Assembly (NCBI GenBank): GCA_963719525.1
Contig: CAVRCG010000004.1
Coordinates: 3,658,001-3,722,000 of the forward strand
Length of the DNA: 64,000 nucleotides
Source: Bernardetia sp963719525
Lineage (GTDB): Bacteria > Bacteroidota > Bacteroidia > Cytophagales > Bernardetiaceae
Reading direction: 5' to 3'
Below the pieces are notes generated by a model. The model did not search any database. It was not told where the DNA came from and was given only the letters and a program-made list of their open reading frames with translations. Made by a program: the position numbers and the translations under genes. Positions 27,497 through 37,321 of the stretch are shown here, piece after piece; within the stretch, counting starts at the first letter, position 1, and each line of letters begins with the position of its first letter.

Positions 27497-28504
27497 ATGA
27501 AGTCTCCGACACTCAAAGAAAAAGAAATTATCAAAACTAAATTACCAGAAATGAAGGTAAAAGAGAAAGCTTTAAGTAAGTTTTCAAGAGGAAGGCGATA
27601 TGCTGAAAGTAAATGGCGTATTCGTCTTGACCGTCTTTTTTTTAAATCAAATACTATCGAAGGAAAAGTATTCGATACGGCTCTTTTGTCTCTGATTGTA
27701 CTTAGCTTAGCTGTCGTGATGATGCAAAGTGTATCAGAAATAGACCAGCAATATGGTACTTATCTTCTGGCTATCGAAATGAGTGTTACGGCGATGTTTG
27801 CTATCGAATATATTCTGCGAGTTGCGACTTCACACCGTCCGATGCGTTATATTTTGAGTTTTTATGGTATTATTGATTTATTAGCTTTTGTACCTGCTGT
27901 TTTTTCTTGGACGTTTGCTGGAAGCAATTTTTTTCTTCTTCTTCGTGTAACTCGTATTATTAGCATTTTCAAAATACTGGATATGAATCAGTATTCTGGA
28001 GAAGCACAAATTCTTAGTCAGGCTCTTCGGGCTAGTCGTCATAAAATCACAGTTTTTGTAATCTTTGTAGCTACAAATGTTGTACTACTTGGTTTTATCA
28101 TGTTTTTGGTAGAAGGAAGAGAAAATCCAGGGTTTTCAAGTATTCCCAAAAGTATTTATTGGGCAATCGTAACCCTCACAACGGTAGGTTATGGAGATAT
28201 TGCACCTCAAAGTGCACTTGGAAGAAGTATTGCAGCCGTTGTTATGATATTAGGCTATGGTGTACTTGCTGTTCCGACAGGAATTGTATCGGCAGAAATT
28301 GCGACACAAGTAACTCACAAAAAAGATGAAGACGAATTTGGAGAAGAAAGGGAATTAAGAGTAGAATTAGAACAGGAAAAACACAAAAATCAAGATATAA
28401 AGGAAGAGAAGGAAAGTATAATTAAAGAGTGTTCGCATTGCGGAGCAGAACATCATAGCCAATTAGCCAGTTTTTGTTATAAATGTGGGAATGAGTTAGT
28501 TTGA
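27497..28504 (+). CDS. Voltage-gated-type potassium channel with C-terminal zinc ribbon
   Basis: The 335-residue inner-membrane protein has the six-helix Kv layout: S1 near 56-75, S4-like RVTRIISIFKIL near 150, pore helix plus selectivity filter TLTTVGYGD (about 226-234), then S6. After a charged coiled coil (residues 275-308), the tail carries CSHCGAEHHSQLASFCYKCG, a four-Cys zinc ribbon at about 312-331. It should conduct K+. The zinc ribbon is not standard for the family and may sense redox or bind a partner. The first 50 residues are basic and soluble. Confidence 0.88.
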   Translation: MKSPTLKEKEIIKTKLPEMKVKEKALSKFSRGRRYAESKWRIRLDRLFFKSNTIEGKVFDTALLSLIVLSLAVVMMQSVSEIDQQYGTYLLAIEMSVTAMFAIEYILRVATSHRPMRYILSFYGIIDLLAFVPAVFSWTFAGSNFFLLLRVTRIISIFKILDMNQYSGEAQILSQALRASRHKITVFVIFVATNVVLLGFIMFLVEGRENPGFSSIPKSIYWAIVTLTTVGYGDIAPQSALGRSIAAVVMILGYGVLAVPTGIVSAEIATQVTHKKDEDEFGEERELRVELEQEKHKNQDIKEEKESIIKECSHCGAEHHSQLASFCYKCGNELV

Positions 28505-28811
28505 TTTTTAGTCTAAATAAAGATATGAAAAGATATGAAGTATTTTTTTTATTTAGGCAAATAAGACTTTAAATCAGTTCCATTACATTACCAAAATCTT
28601 AAACTAAGTAGTGAACAAAAACTACTTTTATCATTTATTCATAAGTATATTTTGGCTACTTTGTTGAAACAATTCGCATTTCTGACATAAAACGCACACT
28701 TTTTGAATTACAGGAAATAATAATTTATAATAATGAGATAAGCTAGCTTATTTTATTTAATCAAATACTCATTCCAAACTTATCACTAGACACTAATCAC
28801 TTTTTAAGATT
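28505..28811. other. Gene-free stretch
   Basis: 307 bp of AT-rich spacer upstream of the CAP-domain gene. It contains only a CTTATCACT..ACTAATCACT short repeat of the CAGTTATCAGT type (28778-28802). No hairpin element seen. Confidence 0.45.
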
Positions 28812-29784
28812 ATGATAAAAAAATATTTTTATACAAAAACAACCTTTATTTTTGGTTTACTCTGTTTGTTTTCATCTACTTTTTCTACTACTTCGGCACA
28901 ACAAGTAAGTATTCCAGAAGAAGTCTGTATAAACGGTTTTGAGCAGCAACTGTATGCTCTTATCGATACGTACAGAGGCGAAAACGAAGCTCATACTATC
29001 GCATTATCTAAAAAACTAACTTTTGTAGCCAAACTTACATGCTAGAGATTTGTACCACAATAGAATTGATAAAGATTCGTGTAGTATGCAAAGTTGGTCA
29101 GATAAAGGATTTTGGAATGCCTGTTGTTTTAGTGAAAGAGATAATAGCAAACAATCGTGTATGTGGGATAAGCCAAAAGAAATTACAGGATACAAAGGAA
29201 AAGCATACGAAGTAATTTATAATGGCGGAAGTGAGCCAAAACGGATTATGGAACTTTGGAAAGGAAGTTCTTTTTATTCGGATATTCTCAAAAACTCGGG
29301 TCGTTATGCAGATAAAGATTGGGCGGCTATTGGAATTGGACAATACAAAAACGTAACTGTGGTTTGGTTTGGAGAAGCAGAAGACGAAGAAAAAGAGGTT
29401 CAAAATTGCTCTGGTGCAGAACCTGAATATGATCTAAAAACAGGAACTGTAAAAGGTTCTGAAATAGTAGCAGACAATGGTGTAACTACACTCACAGAAG
29501 GAGAAGAAAATACAAATGCTGATGCAGGAAAATCAAATTCAAATACGGGCTTAGAAAATGGAAAGTTTTATCTCATCTATGGAAGCTATACTACCGAAGA
29601 ATACGCAAATGCAGCCGTCAGACAACTAAGTGGACAGTTTCCACAAGCTAGAGTTATCACAACCAATGACAGCGACCGTTATAGAATTGCACTTTATGAG
29701 TACAGCACAAAAGAAGAAGCTAGAGATGCTCAAAATAAATTAGATTACACCTATGTAGGTGCGTGGGTGCTGGCAGCAGAGTAA
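28812..29784 (+). pseudogene. Exported CAP (SCP-like) plus SPOR domain protein, frameshifted
   Basis: It is present as two frames, 28812-29045 and 29050-29784. The N-terminal frame gives a signal peptide (FLFSSTFSTTSAQQ-type, about 30 residues) and the CAP start FEQQLYALIDTYRGENEAHTIALSKKLTFVAKL. Deleting one A at 29037 joins it to HARDLYHNRIDKDSCSMQSWSDKGFWNACCF, the CAP core with HA near the active cleft. A Ser/Thr/Asn linker (about 245-260 of the joined protein) leads to a C-terminal SPOR domain (GKFYLIYGSYTTEEYANAAVRQL...), which binds denuded peptidoglycan. Total about 323 residues. The break looks like a sequencing insertion, so the gene is likely functional. Confidence 0.8.
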
Positions 29785-29806
29785 TTTTGATAAAGCATTT
29801 TTTATA

Positions 29807-29847
29807 GAAACCTATTCAATTTTTAATTAATTGAATAGGTTTTTTTA
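29807..29847. terminator. Strong hairpin terminator
   Basis: aaacctattcaat pairs with attgaataggttt, followed by TTTTT. It lies 25 bp after the CAP-SPOR gene and 20 bp before the stop of the convergent gene. Confidence 0.8.
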
Positions 29848-29866
29848 TTGAGTTTGATTATTAAAT

Positions 29867-30361
29867 TTACTCATAAGTATTTATAATTAAAGAATAAGGA
29901 ATTTTTTCCATATCAGAAAAAGCAAGTTTTAGACTATCTAAATTATTCACAAATACACTTAGATTATACCTAATATGTTTTATGGTATCTTTTTCTTTTT
30001 TAATAAAATCAATTACATCAAACTGATTTGATACATAAGACATTAAGCAAGTGGAATCATTGTAGAGAACAAAATTTAGTTTTCGTGTATATTTATGAGA
30101 TAAAGTTCCATCAGAATATTCTATAAAAGAATCAGTTAAACTTATATCTTTTAATTCTGTACTATCTCCAATTTTAAATAGTGAACTCTTGTTTTTGTTT
30201 TTTTCTGTTTTACCCAAATAATCAAGTGCAAACTTTGGAATATCCTCTTTAAAGGAAGAGTAACTATATTTTTCAGAATTGATAAAATCAATAATCATTT
30301 CTTGTGGTTCTTTTTGAAGAAAGCAAAATAAGAGTGAAAGAGAAATTAGTTTTGAAAACAT
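29867..30361 (-). CDS. Hypothetical exported protein
   Basis: A 164-residue protein opening with MFSKLISLSLLFCFLQ, a short signal-like core with Cys13. The mature part is mixed alpha/beta with no recognised domain (segments SDGTLSHKYTRKLNFVLYND and TCLMSYVSNQFDVIDFIKKEKDTIKHIRYNL). It is a stand-alone gene on its strand, 52 bp downstream of the giant sensor gene, so read-through from that gene is possible. Function unknown. Confidence 0.55.
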   Translation of the reverse strand: MFSKLISLSLLFCFLQKEPQEMIIDFINSEKYSYSSFKEDIPKFALDYLGKTEKNKNKSSLFKIGDSTELKDISLTDSFIEYSDGTLSHKYTRKLNFVLYNDSTCLMSYVSNQFDVIDFIKKEKDTIKHIRYNLSVFVNNLDSLKLAFSDMEKIPYSLIINTYE

Positions 30362-30412
30362 AACAATAGTTTTAAGCTAAAAATATACAACTAGTTTCGA
30401 ATTTATAAAAGT

Positions 30413-33400
30413 TTACTCCACCTTCACACCTACCACCAAAATATCATCAGTTTGTTTGAGGTTACCTCTCCACATCTCTAAAGCTGTTGCTAATTTTTCC
30501 TCTTGCTCATCGCAAGATAAATAATGATATTCTAATAAAAATTCTCTAAAACGACGACTCATAAACTTACGGTTCTCTTCTCCACCAAACTGGTCTGGAA
30601 AACCATCTGAATAAAGATAAAAAATATCATCTTTCTGATAGTTAATAGAATGTGTTTTGAAGTCTTTTTCTTGTGCTTTTTTTGTTCCCATATTTCCAAT
30701 TGGGTAACGAGTAGCTTTTACCTGATGAATCTCATTATTTCTGATAAAACACAAATCTAATTTTGCAGCGGCATAATTAAGTGTTTTATTAGATTTATCA
30801 ACGCTAAAAATTCCGATGTCCATTCCGTCCTTTCTCTTAGATTCGTTTGAGAAAGTTTCTTCTAATTTTTTATCTAAAAGTGTCAGTATTTCGGCTGGGT
30901 CTTCTACATTACTTTCTCTAATTATTTGATTCAAAATAGAGTTAGTCATTACGGTCATAAACGCACCTGGAACGCCATGTCCTGTACAATCAATAACTGC
31001 AAAAGTAATAACACCTGTTTTTTTGTTTTCATAAAACCAATAAAAATCACCGCTTACTACATCACGAGGACGATAAAAAACAAAGGCATCTTCAAAATGA
31101 GACTTTATTTCTATTGGATTTTTCAAAATAGCTTGCTGAATTCTGAAAGCATACTGAATACTATCCGAAAGATGTCCTACTGTATCTTGTAAGGCTTCTT
31201 TTTGTAACTGAACTTCTCTATACGCTCTAGCTTTCAAGAACGAAGAAACAGCATGTTCGGTAAAACGTTGCAACTGACGAGATTCTGTAAGAGAAAAAGA
31301 ACGCTCTTCTTCAAAGTCAAAAACCAAAATTGCCTCTGGAAAGTTTTGTATCAAAATTGGAATCACAAGCGAAAAACGAGGCGTGTAAGGAGCAAGTAAA
31401 TAATCTCTGTCTGTTGGATAAACTTTATACAAATAGCGAGCTAATGGAGTACCTCTTTTGAAGTAATTAATAACTTTATCAAATGAAATTTTTTCAGGCA
31501 AATGATGTGTATAGCCTTCTGGAACAGCTAGATGAAAATAATCTTCTTGATAATATAAGAAATAACCTTTGTTAGTATCTTTTACAAGTGTTAGGGCTTG
31601 TTGCAAAAGTGTGTTCAATACCTTTTCAAAGGTAACTTGTTGGTTTACACTAGCTACAATTCTATCAATTACAGCCAACTCTGATGCTTGATTTTTTGTT
31701 TCAATAGTCTGAATAAGCAAGGCTTCTGTACGATTTTCAACAAGTTCTTCTAGTTTTTTACGTTGATTTTCAATAATTCCTGTTCGCCACTGATAAATAA
31801 AATACGTAATTATAAAACCCAACATAGCTAACGCCAACCAAAACCATATAATTTGAACCAGTTTTGGCTTTATCCTAAATGAAAAATGGGTTCCTTCTTC
31901 GTTCCAAATTCCATCACTATTAGCAGCCTTTACTTTAAAGCTATAGTTATTAGGTGGCAAATCACCATAAAAAACAGTTCTTTTATCTGTAAATTTCCAT
32001 TCCTTATCATATCCTTCCAATTTATATTTATATATTACTTTTTGAGAGGAAACAAAAGTAAGAGCATCAAAATGAATTTCTAAATTATTGAATTCAGAAG
32101 GAAAAACTACTCTTCCTTTTTCATCAGTTTCCCTGAATCGCCAATTGTTTCCATTCTCATCAAGAATATCTTCTATAATTACGTTTGGTTTGGGTAAAAG
32201 ACCGTGCAAGACTGTGTAGTTGAAAGAAGAAACTCCTTGTGCTGTCGGAATCCAGATATTTCCGTTTGTGTCAGTTGTGATATTTGGATACGAAAGTGAA
32301 GCACAATCACTGCTTCGAAGTCCATCATTTTCATCATAGGAAGTAACCTTCAAACTATCCGTTTTTTCAATCACCCAATTTCTAAAATTTTCATTCGAAA
32401 CTGTCCAAATGCCGTCATTACTCGTAAACCACCACGTCGAACTTACCTTTAAAATAGAATGAATTGCATCACTAGACCAATGACTTGTTGATTTTGGTGT
32501 TGTTATTTTTCCATTTTTGTAGGTAGAAATTCCGTTTTTTGTTCCTATATAAATGGTATTATCTAAAGGGTCTTGATACAAACTCAAAACCAAATTATCT
32601 GCTAATCCGTCCTGTGTAGTAAAAGAAAAAAAAGAAGGAGGGTTTACATTTTTGTTTTCTTGATAAGGGTTCTCTATTAATAAAAGTCCATTATCTTCTG
32701 TGCCAAGCAAGATTTGTCCGTCATGAGTTTCCAAAACACAAGTCAGATTATTAGAAACCAAACCTTGTAGCGTAGTATAATTTGTAAATTTACTAAACGT
32801 ATCAATACCTTTCTTAGTGTCATCAAAAACACTCAATCCTTCTGTTGTTGCTATTAACAGTGTTTTGGGTTGGTTTTTACTTACCTTGATAACTCTTATA
32901 AAATTTCCTGCAAGACCGTTTTTTGTGTCAAAGGTAGTAATTTGCTTACTTTCAGAATTGTATTTTGCCATTCCTCCTCCATAGGTTCCTATCCAAAAAT
33001 CGGCTTCATTAGCTTCATTTTCTGTGGCTGTAATACTTCTGACATGATTATGAGGCAAACCATTTTTGATACTCAGATACGAAAAAGTATCATCTGGATT
33101 CAAAATAGAAATTCCATCGCTTTGTGTTCCTACCCAAATTTGATTTTTATTATTCTTTGAATACGTATAAACACAATTTGTTAGATTATCAGAAAGTCCT
33201 TCTAAATTAGAATAAGGTTTGAATTTACTATCATTGAGCCTTAAAAGTCCTCCCCTATTCATTCCAACCCACAAACTTCCTTCTTTATCTTCAAAAAGTG
33301 CTGTTATACTATTGCTTGCCAATCCCTGTTTTGTCGTAAGAGCTTCAAATTTTTCTAAAGTGGGAAGGTAACGTAAAAGTCCTCTGCTATTTGTGCCAAT

Positions 33401-34432
33401 CCATAAAGAACCTAGTTTATCAATAAGTAATGTATTGATAGTAGCATTTCTGATAAGTCTGTTTTTATCAAAAACAGAGCTAGTATTTGTCTGATTTGTA
33501 ATTAAATCTTCATTCTTAGAATTAGTGCCACTATTAAAATTCGTTAATTCATTTTTTGCTTTGTCCCAATACAAAAGACCATTTGCAGTTCCTATATACA
33601 GATTATTTTTATCATCCACTTCTAAAGCCAAAATTTGTAAATCAGGTAAAGGGAGTGAAACAGGGATAATTTTGCCAGAATCTAAATCAAATTTGGCTAA
33701 TCCTTCATCAGTTCCAATCCAAAGAACATTTTGTCCATTTTTAGTATCTTTCAGAAGTGCATTTATTTTACTATTTAATAAACCATCTCTTTTCGTATAA
33801 TTTCTAAATACATTTCTGCGATACCGACTAAGTCCTTTTGGGGTTCCTATCCAGACACTTTCCTCCCATTCTTCCAAACACAGAATAGTATTATTTATTA
33901 AATCTTTTTGTGTATCAAAATTCTTGAAGGTCAGAAAATTATGGTTAGAAAGTCCTTCTCCATTCGTTCCAATCCATAAACCATCATTTTTGGTGTTCTC
34001 AACTACTGAAATAAAATTATCTGGAATTCCATTATTTGGATTTTTTTTCGAATCAGTAGGAGCAGAAAAGACTGTAAAGTCTCTTCCATCAAACTTGACA
34101 AGTCCATTGTGTGTTCCTATCCATAAATATCCGTCATTGGACTGAGTAATTGAGGTAATACTATTTTGAGGAAGTCCATCTCTTTTTTGCCATGTAGTTT
34201 GGCTGTACTGCGTAATTTTTTTGGAGGAAGAAAGAAATACTTGAGCGTAAGAAGTACTAAATTGAATACTAAAACCGAAGAAAAAGAATACAGCACAAAA
34301 CAAAAGACGCAAACAAAAACACTTTACAAATCGTAAGTTAGAAAAAAAGCAATAAGAATAAGATAGAGTAGAAGTAAGAAGCACCTTTAGTAGAATGGAT
34401 TTTTTTTGAAACGAATAATTTAGACAACACAA
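30413..34432 (-). CDS. Two-component-propeller/Y_Y_Y sensor with SpoIIE-type PP2C phosphatase
   Basis: A 1,339-residue membrane sensor. After an N-terminal hydrophobic segment (about 35-63) come two seven-bladed-type propellers made of Reg_prop repeats (GYLWIGTHNGLVKFDG, SLWIGTNSRGLLRY, ...; residues about 80-740), a Y_Y_Y domain (about 790-860), one membrane helix (IIWFWLALAMLGFIITYFIYQW, about 866-887), a coiled coil, a GAF-like region (about 920-1085) and a C-terminal PP2C/SpoIIE domain with DVVSGDFYW, AVIDCTGHGVPGAFMTV and DDILVVGV. The usual histidine kinase is replaced by a phosphatase, so the output is probably a Ser/Thr partner switch. No anti-sigma factor pair is adjacent. Confidence 0.9.
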   Translation of the reverse strand: MCCLNYSFQKKSILLKVLLTSTLSYSYCFFSNLRFVKCFCLRLLFCAVFFFFGFSIQFSTSYAQVFLSSSKKITQYSQTTWQKRDGLPQNSITSITQSNDGYLWIGTHNGLVKFDGRDFTVFSAPTDSKKNPNNGIPDNFISVVENTKNDGLWIGTNGEGLSNHNFLTFKNFDTQKDLINNTILCLEEWEESVWIGTPKGLSRYRRNVFRNYTKRDGLLNSKINALLKDTKNGQNVLWIGTDEGLAKFDLDSGKIIPVSLPLPDLQILALEVDDKNNLYIGTANGLLYWDKAKNELTNFNSGTNSKNEDLITNQTNTSSVFDKNRLIRNATINTLLIDKLGSLWIGTNSRGLLRYLPTLEKFEALTTKQGLASNSITALFEDKEGSLWVGMNRGGLLRLNDSKFKPYSNLEGLSDNLTNCVYTYSKNNKNQIWVGTQSDGISILNPDDTFSYLSIKNGLPHNHVRSITATENEANEADFWIGTYGGGMAKYNSESKQITTFDTKNGLAGNFIRVIKVSKNQPKTLLIATTEGLSVFDDTKKGIDTFSKFTNYTTLQGLVSNNLTCVLETHDGQILLGTEDNGLLLIENPYQENKNVNPPSFFSFTTQDGLADNLVLSLYQDPLDNTIYIGTKNGISTYKNGKITTPKSTSHWSSDAIHSILKVSSTWWFTSNDGIWTVSNENFRNWVIEKTDSLKVTSYDENDGLRSSDCASLSYPNITTDTNGNIWIPTAQGVSSFNYTVLHGLLPKPNVIIEDILDENGNNWRFRETDEKGRVVFPSEFNNLEIHFDALTFVSSQKVIYKYKLEGYDKEWKFTDKRTVFYGDLPPNNYSFKVKAANSDGIWNEEGTHFSFRIKPKLVQIIWFWLALAMLGFIITYFIYQWRTGIIENQRKKLEELVENRTEALLIQTIETKNQASELAVIDRIVASVNQQVTFEKVLNTLLQQALTLVKDTNKGYFLYYQEDYFHLAVPEGYTHHLPEKISFDKVINYFKRGTPLARYLYKVYPTDRDYLLAPYTPRFSLVIPILIQNFPEAILVFDFEEERSFSLTESRQLQRFTEHAVSSFLKARAYREVQLQKEALQDTVGHLSDSIQYAFRIQQAILKNPIEIKSHFEDAFVFYRPRDVVSGDFYWFYENKKTGVITFAVIDCTGHGVPGAFMTVMTNSILNQIIRESNVEDPAEILTLLDKKLEETFSNESKRKDGMDIGIFSVDKSNKTLNYAAAKLDLCFIRNNEIHQVKATRYPIGNMGTKKAQEKDFKTHSINYQKDDIFYLYSDGFPDQFGGEENRKFMSRRFREFLLEYHYLSCDEQEEKLATALEMWRGNLKQTDDILVVGVKVE

Positions 34433-34508
34433 AGTACAATTATTTTTTGAGAAATTAAATTATATCTAAGTTACTCATTGAAATATCATAATTCTTAGTT
34501 GAATTACT

Positions 34509-34516
34509 TAATTTTG
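34509..34516 (+). promoter_or_regulatory. Possible -7 promoter word for ubiE-porT
   Basis: TAATTTTG matches TAnnTTTG 32 bp before the ubiE ATG. The nearest TTG (34480-34482) is spaced slightly too far to be a normal -33 box. Confidence 0.4.
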
Positions 34517-34548
34517 CAATCTCTTTTAACAAATATAGCACAAAGATC

Positions 34549-35275
34549 ATGACAGTTATCCCTTATAAAGACCAAACGGCTTCCAAAAAAGACCAAGTAG
34601 CACAAATGTTCGATAATATATCGAATAATTACGACTTACTCAATCGAATCTTGAGTGGTGGAATAGATATTATCTGGAGAAAAAAAGCAATTTCCTATCT
34701 CAAATCCGAACGACCACAGCTTAATACTTGATGTAGCAACAGGAACGGGTGATTTTGCCATTGAAGCCTACAAAAAATTAAAGCCAAAGAAAATAATTGG
34801 TGTCGATATTTCTACAGGAATGCTCTCTTATGGAAGAGAAAAAATAGATAAACTAGGGCTTCAAGATAGTATTGATCTGAAGATTGGAGACTCCGAAAGA
34901 TTACCTTTTCCAGATAATACTTTTGATGCCGTTACCGTTTCTTTTGGAGTGCGAAACTTTGAAAACCTAGAGCAAGGATTAAGAGATATTTACCGAGTTT
35001 TGAAAAAAGGTGGTTCGCTTGTTGTATTAGAATTTTCTCAACCAAAAGCATTTCCTATAAAACAGTTTTACTCGTTTTATTCGTCTCAAGTACTTCCAAG
35101 AATTGGAAAAACCATTTCTAAAGATACTTCTGCTTATACCTATTTGCCTGAATCTGTTGCTGCATTTCCTTATGGAAAAGATTTTCTTCAAATAATGGAG
35201 AAAGTAGGCTTTGTTTTTACGAGAGACGAAACACTTACTTTTGGGATAAGTTCAATTTATTACGGAAAGAAATAA
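34549..35275 (+). pseudogene. ubiE: Demethylmenaquinone methyltransferase UbiE/MenG, frameshifted
   Basis: Residues 1-59 (VAQMFDNISNNYDLLNRILSGGIDIIWRKKAI) are the family N-terminus. The frame ends prematurely at 34731, and the rest (LDVATGTGDFAIEAYK, GVDISTGML, DAVTVSFGVRNFENL, EFSQP, ending SSIYYGKK) continues one frame over. Removing one A at 34723-34724 (cttaatac to cttatac) restores PQLILDVATGTG. The enzyme methylates demethylmenaquinone, the last step of menaquinone synthesis, and is expected to be essential in this phylum, so the break is probably a sequence error. porT follows 35 bp later. Confidence 0.88.
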
Positions 35276-35310
35276 CTAATTAGTTTGCCGATATGCTATT
35301 CTCTATTTTT

Positions 35311-36105
35311 ATGAAAATCAGACCAAAAAATACTTTATCTCTTTTTTATTTAGCCAGTTTATCTCTTCTATTTTTTGTGCTTTTTTTGTTTACAAATGTA
35401 TCTTCTGTTTCGGCTCAAAATACAAATAAGAAAACACCAGTAAATCAAGATAGAAGACCAAGAGACAAAAGTATGAATATTCCTGATTATGATACAAAAC
35501 CCTTACATTATGGTTTTATATTAGGAATGCACTATGCTACTTTGAGATTAAATTATTCGGAGCATTTTGTCAATAATGAAGATACAACAATTGCATTATT
35601 GCCTCAACGAACCTTCAGTAATTTTGCTGTCGGAATGGTCATCGATCTTCCTTTGGCTGACCAGTGGAACTTTCGCTTTACTCCAACGGTAGGTTTATAT
35701 GAGTATAACGTTACTCACAAAACATTAGAGCGTTCAACTGGAAAATACATCGATACACAAGTTCCTGTTGAGAGTGTGTTTTTTGATTTTCCTATTTTAA
35801 TGAAATACAAATCATTGAGAAGAAATAATAATCGCCTTTATATGGTAGGAGGGGTTGTTCCGAGTATAAAAGTAGGTGGAGGAAAGCAGCGTGCTAATAG
35901 AGAAGCCTTTGGAATGGAAGATTACAATCTTGAAGTTACCTATGGTTTGGGTTGGGATCATTATTTTAGTTTTTTCAAATTTGCACCCGAAATACGTTTT
36001 ACACACGGCATAGCAAATATGAACCTCAGAAATCAAAGTATTTATTACAATAATATTGATAGAATGACGACACACAAGATATCTTTGTTGTTTCACTTTG
36101 AATAA
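35311..36105 (+). CDS. porT: Type IX secretion system outer-membrane barrel protein PorT
   Basis: I use the second ATG (35311, MKIRPKNTLSLFYLASL...), which gives a basic n-region and signal ending SSVSAQ; 35293 is also possible. The 264-residue product is a barrel with YGFILGMHYATLRLNYSEHF early, GMVIDLPLADQWNFRFTPTVGLYEYNVTH, VFFDFPILMKYKS and the C-terminal KISLLFHFE. Sequence and the ubiE-porT gene order, conserved across Bacteroidota, support the T9SS protein PorT/SprT. It forms part of the secretion machinery that exports adhesins such as the one at 21 kb. Confidence 0.88.
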   Translation: MKIRPKNTLSLFYLASLSLLFFVLFLFTNVSSVSAQNTNKKTPVNQDRRPRDKSMNIPDYDTKPLHYGFILGMHYATLRLNYSEHFVNNEDTTIALLPQRTFSNFAVGMVIDLPLADQWNFRFTPTVGLYEYNVTHKTLERSTGKYIDTQVPVESVFFDFPILMKYKSLRRNNNRLYMVGGVVPSIKVGGGKQRANREAFGMEDYNLEVTYGLGWDHYFSFFKFAPEIRFTHGIANMNLRNQSIYYNNIDRMTTHKISLLFHFE

Positions 36106-36128
36106 AATTTTGCTATAAAAAAGTATAT

Positions 36129-36160
36129 TAGGAAAAAGACATGCCTTTTTCCTTTTTTCT
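36129..36160 (+). terminator. Terminator of ubiE-porT
   Basis: ggaaaaag-acatg-ctttttcc followed by TTTTTT, 25 bp after the porT stop. Its core resembles the perfect palindrome at 54772-54789. Confidence 0.75.
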
Positions 36161-36254
36161 TGTCTTGAGTTTCTAAAACACAGTAATATTATAAAATAAA
36201 GCTATATAATTATACTTTATTTAGATTTATTCTAGTTAGTTTTTATTTTGGCAA

Positions 36255-36262
36255 TATATTTG
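36255..36262 (+). promoter_or_regulatory. Possible -7 promoter word
   Basis: TATATTTG, a TAnnTTTG match about 100 bp before the NlpC/P60 gene, leaving an AT-rich leader. No -33 box identified. Confidence 0.35.
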
Positions 36263-36360
36263 TACTATTTGTAGTAAGTTTTAAACAAAACAAAGTTTGC
36301 TTATTTTATTCTACTACATTTACAAATTTTGTTTTTAATACTAACTAAAAAGAAATTATT

Positions 36361-37014
36361 ATGACTACCATCGCAAATTATATTTTATCAGTTTTTCTGC
36401 TTTTTTCTATCTTTGGCTGTACTGCTTTTTCTCAAAACGAGAGGTTGAATAAGAATGAAGGGAAATATTTTTCTGTTTCTGATGCTTCTTCTATTGGAGA
36501 AGAGCAATCAAAGATAAAGGAAACAAAAAACAACACTACCAAAGTAGATGCAAAAGCAAAAATAGAAAACAAAGAAACTGTTAATTCAACAGAAAGGAGT
36601 AAGTTTGTAGCCTCTATCTTAGAACTGGCTACTTCTTTAGAAGGCGTTCCTTATGTATATGCAGGTAAGTCGCCAGAAGGTTTTGACTGTTCGGGATTTG
36701 TATATTACGTTTTCAAAAATCACGACATTGCTCTTCCTGCTTCTTCAAGAATGTATGACAATGTAGGCGAAACTATTGCTTTTGAAGATGCAAAAAAGGG
36801 AGATATTATTTGTTTTACGGGAACAGACCCAAGCATTGACCGTACAGGACATTTAGGAATTATAGTAGAAAACAAACCGAACAAGCCTATAAAATTTATT
36901 CATGCTACTTCTGGAAAAAAGTATTCAGTAGCTTATAGTTTGCTTTCAAAAGATGGAAGCGGTCATTATGCAAAGCGTTTTCGTTCTGTTCGTAGAATAG
37001 AACCGAAAAACTAA
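36361..37014 (+). CDS. NlpC/P60 cell-wall endopeptidase (lipoprotein)
   Basis: The 217-residue protein has a lipoprotein signal ending LFSIFGC (Cys20), a charged Lys/Glu/Thr linker (40-80) and a C-terminal NlpC/P60 domain (82-213). The catalytic triad is visible: Cys110 in FDCSGFVYYVF, His164 in GHLGIIV and His181 in FIHAT. Such enzymes cut the D-Glu to meso-Dap link in stem peptides. It ends with a clear terminator (37055-37104) and two repeat elements. Its N-terminus predicts membrane anchoring. Confidence 0.9.
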   Translation: MTTIANYILSVFLLFSIFGCTAFSQNERLNKNEGKYFSVSDASSIGEEQSKIKETKNNTTKVDAKAKIENKETVNSTERSKFVASILELATSLEGVPYVYAGKSPEGFDCSGFVYYVFKNHDIALPASSRMYDNVGETIAFEDAKKGDIICFTGTDPSIDRTGHLGIIVENKPNKPIKFIHATSGKKYSVAYSLLSKDGSGHYAKRFRSVRRIEPKN

Positions 37015-37054
37015 AATTACTTTATAAAGACGATACGTCATAAGAATAAAATTA

Positions 37055-37104
37055 GAAAAAGCCAATTAGTATAAATAGATTTATAGTAATTGGCTTTTTA
37101 TTTT
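37055..37104 (+). terminator. Terminator of the NlpC/P60 gene
   Basis: aaaaagccaatta at 37056-37068 is perfectly complementary to taattggcttttt at 37087-37099, followed by ATTTT. Confidence 0.75.
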
Positions 37105-37315
37105 AACGTGAACTCGGGATTGTTACTTAGAGCATTTGTGGTTTTTCCCATTATCAACGTCTATTTTTTGAAAAAATAGACGATTGCTAAGGGAGATAGG
37201 TGTTTTTTCACTCTACCTTAGCAATCGTCTGTTATGAAGATAACTGACGTTGATAATGGTAAAAAAAACGCAAAATAGCTAAGAATGAGTAGTAGTTTAA
37301 TCCCGAGTTCACGTT
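37105..37315. repeat. Nested palindromic element, family B copy 1
   Basis: A perfect 17-bp outer inverted repeat (aacgtgaactcgggatt at 37105-37121, its reverse complement at 37299-37315) encloses a conserved core: ccattatcaacgtc/gacgttgataatgg, the hairpin gtctatttttt-g-aaaaaatagac, the stem gattgctaagg/ccttagcaatc and the hairpin gttat-gaag-ataac. The core is shared with 61260-61384, but the outer repeat is not. Confidence 0.85.
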
Positions 37316-37321
37316 ATTTTA

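Noticed and set aside
34549..35275. True pseudogene of ubiE
   Set aside because: Everything on both sides of one extra A is perfectly conserved family sequence and the enzyme is needed for menaquinone; I treat the break as a probable sequence error.
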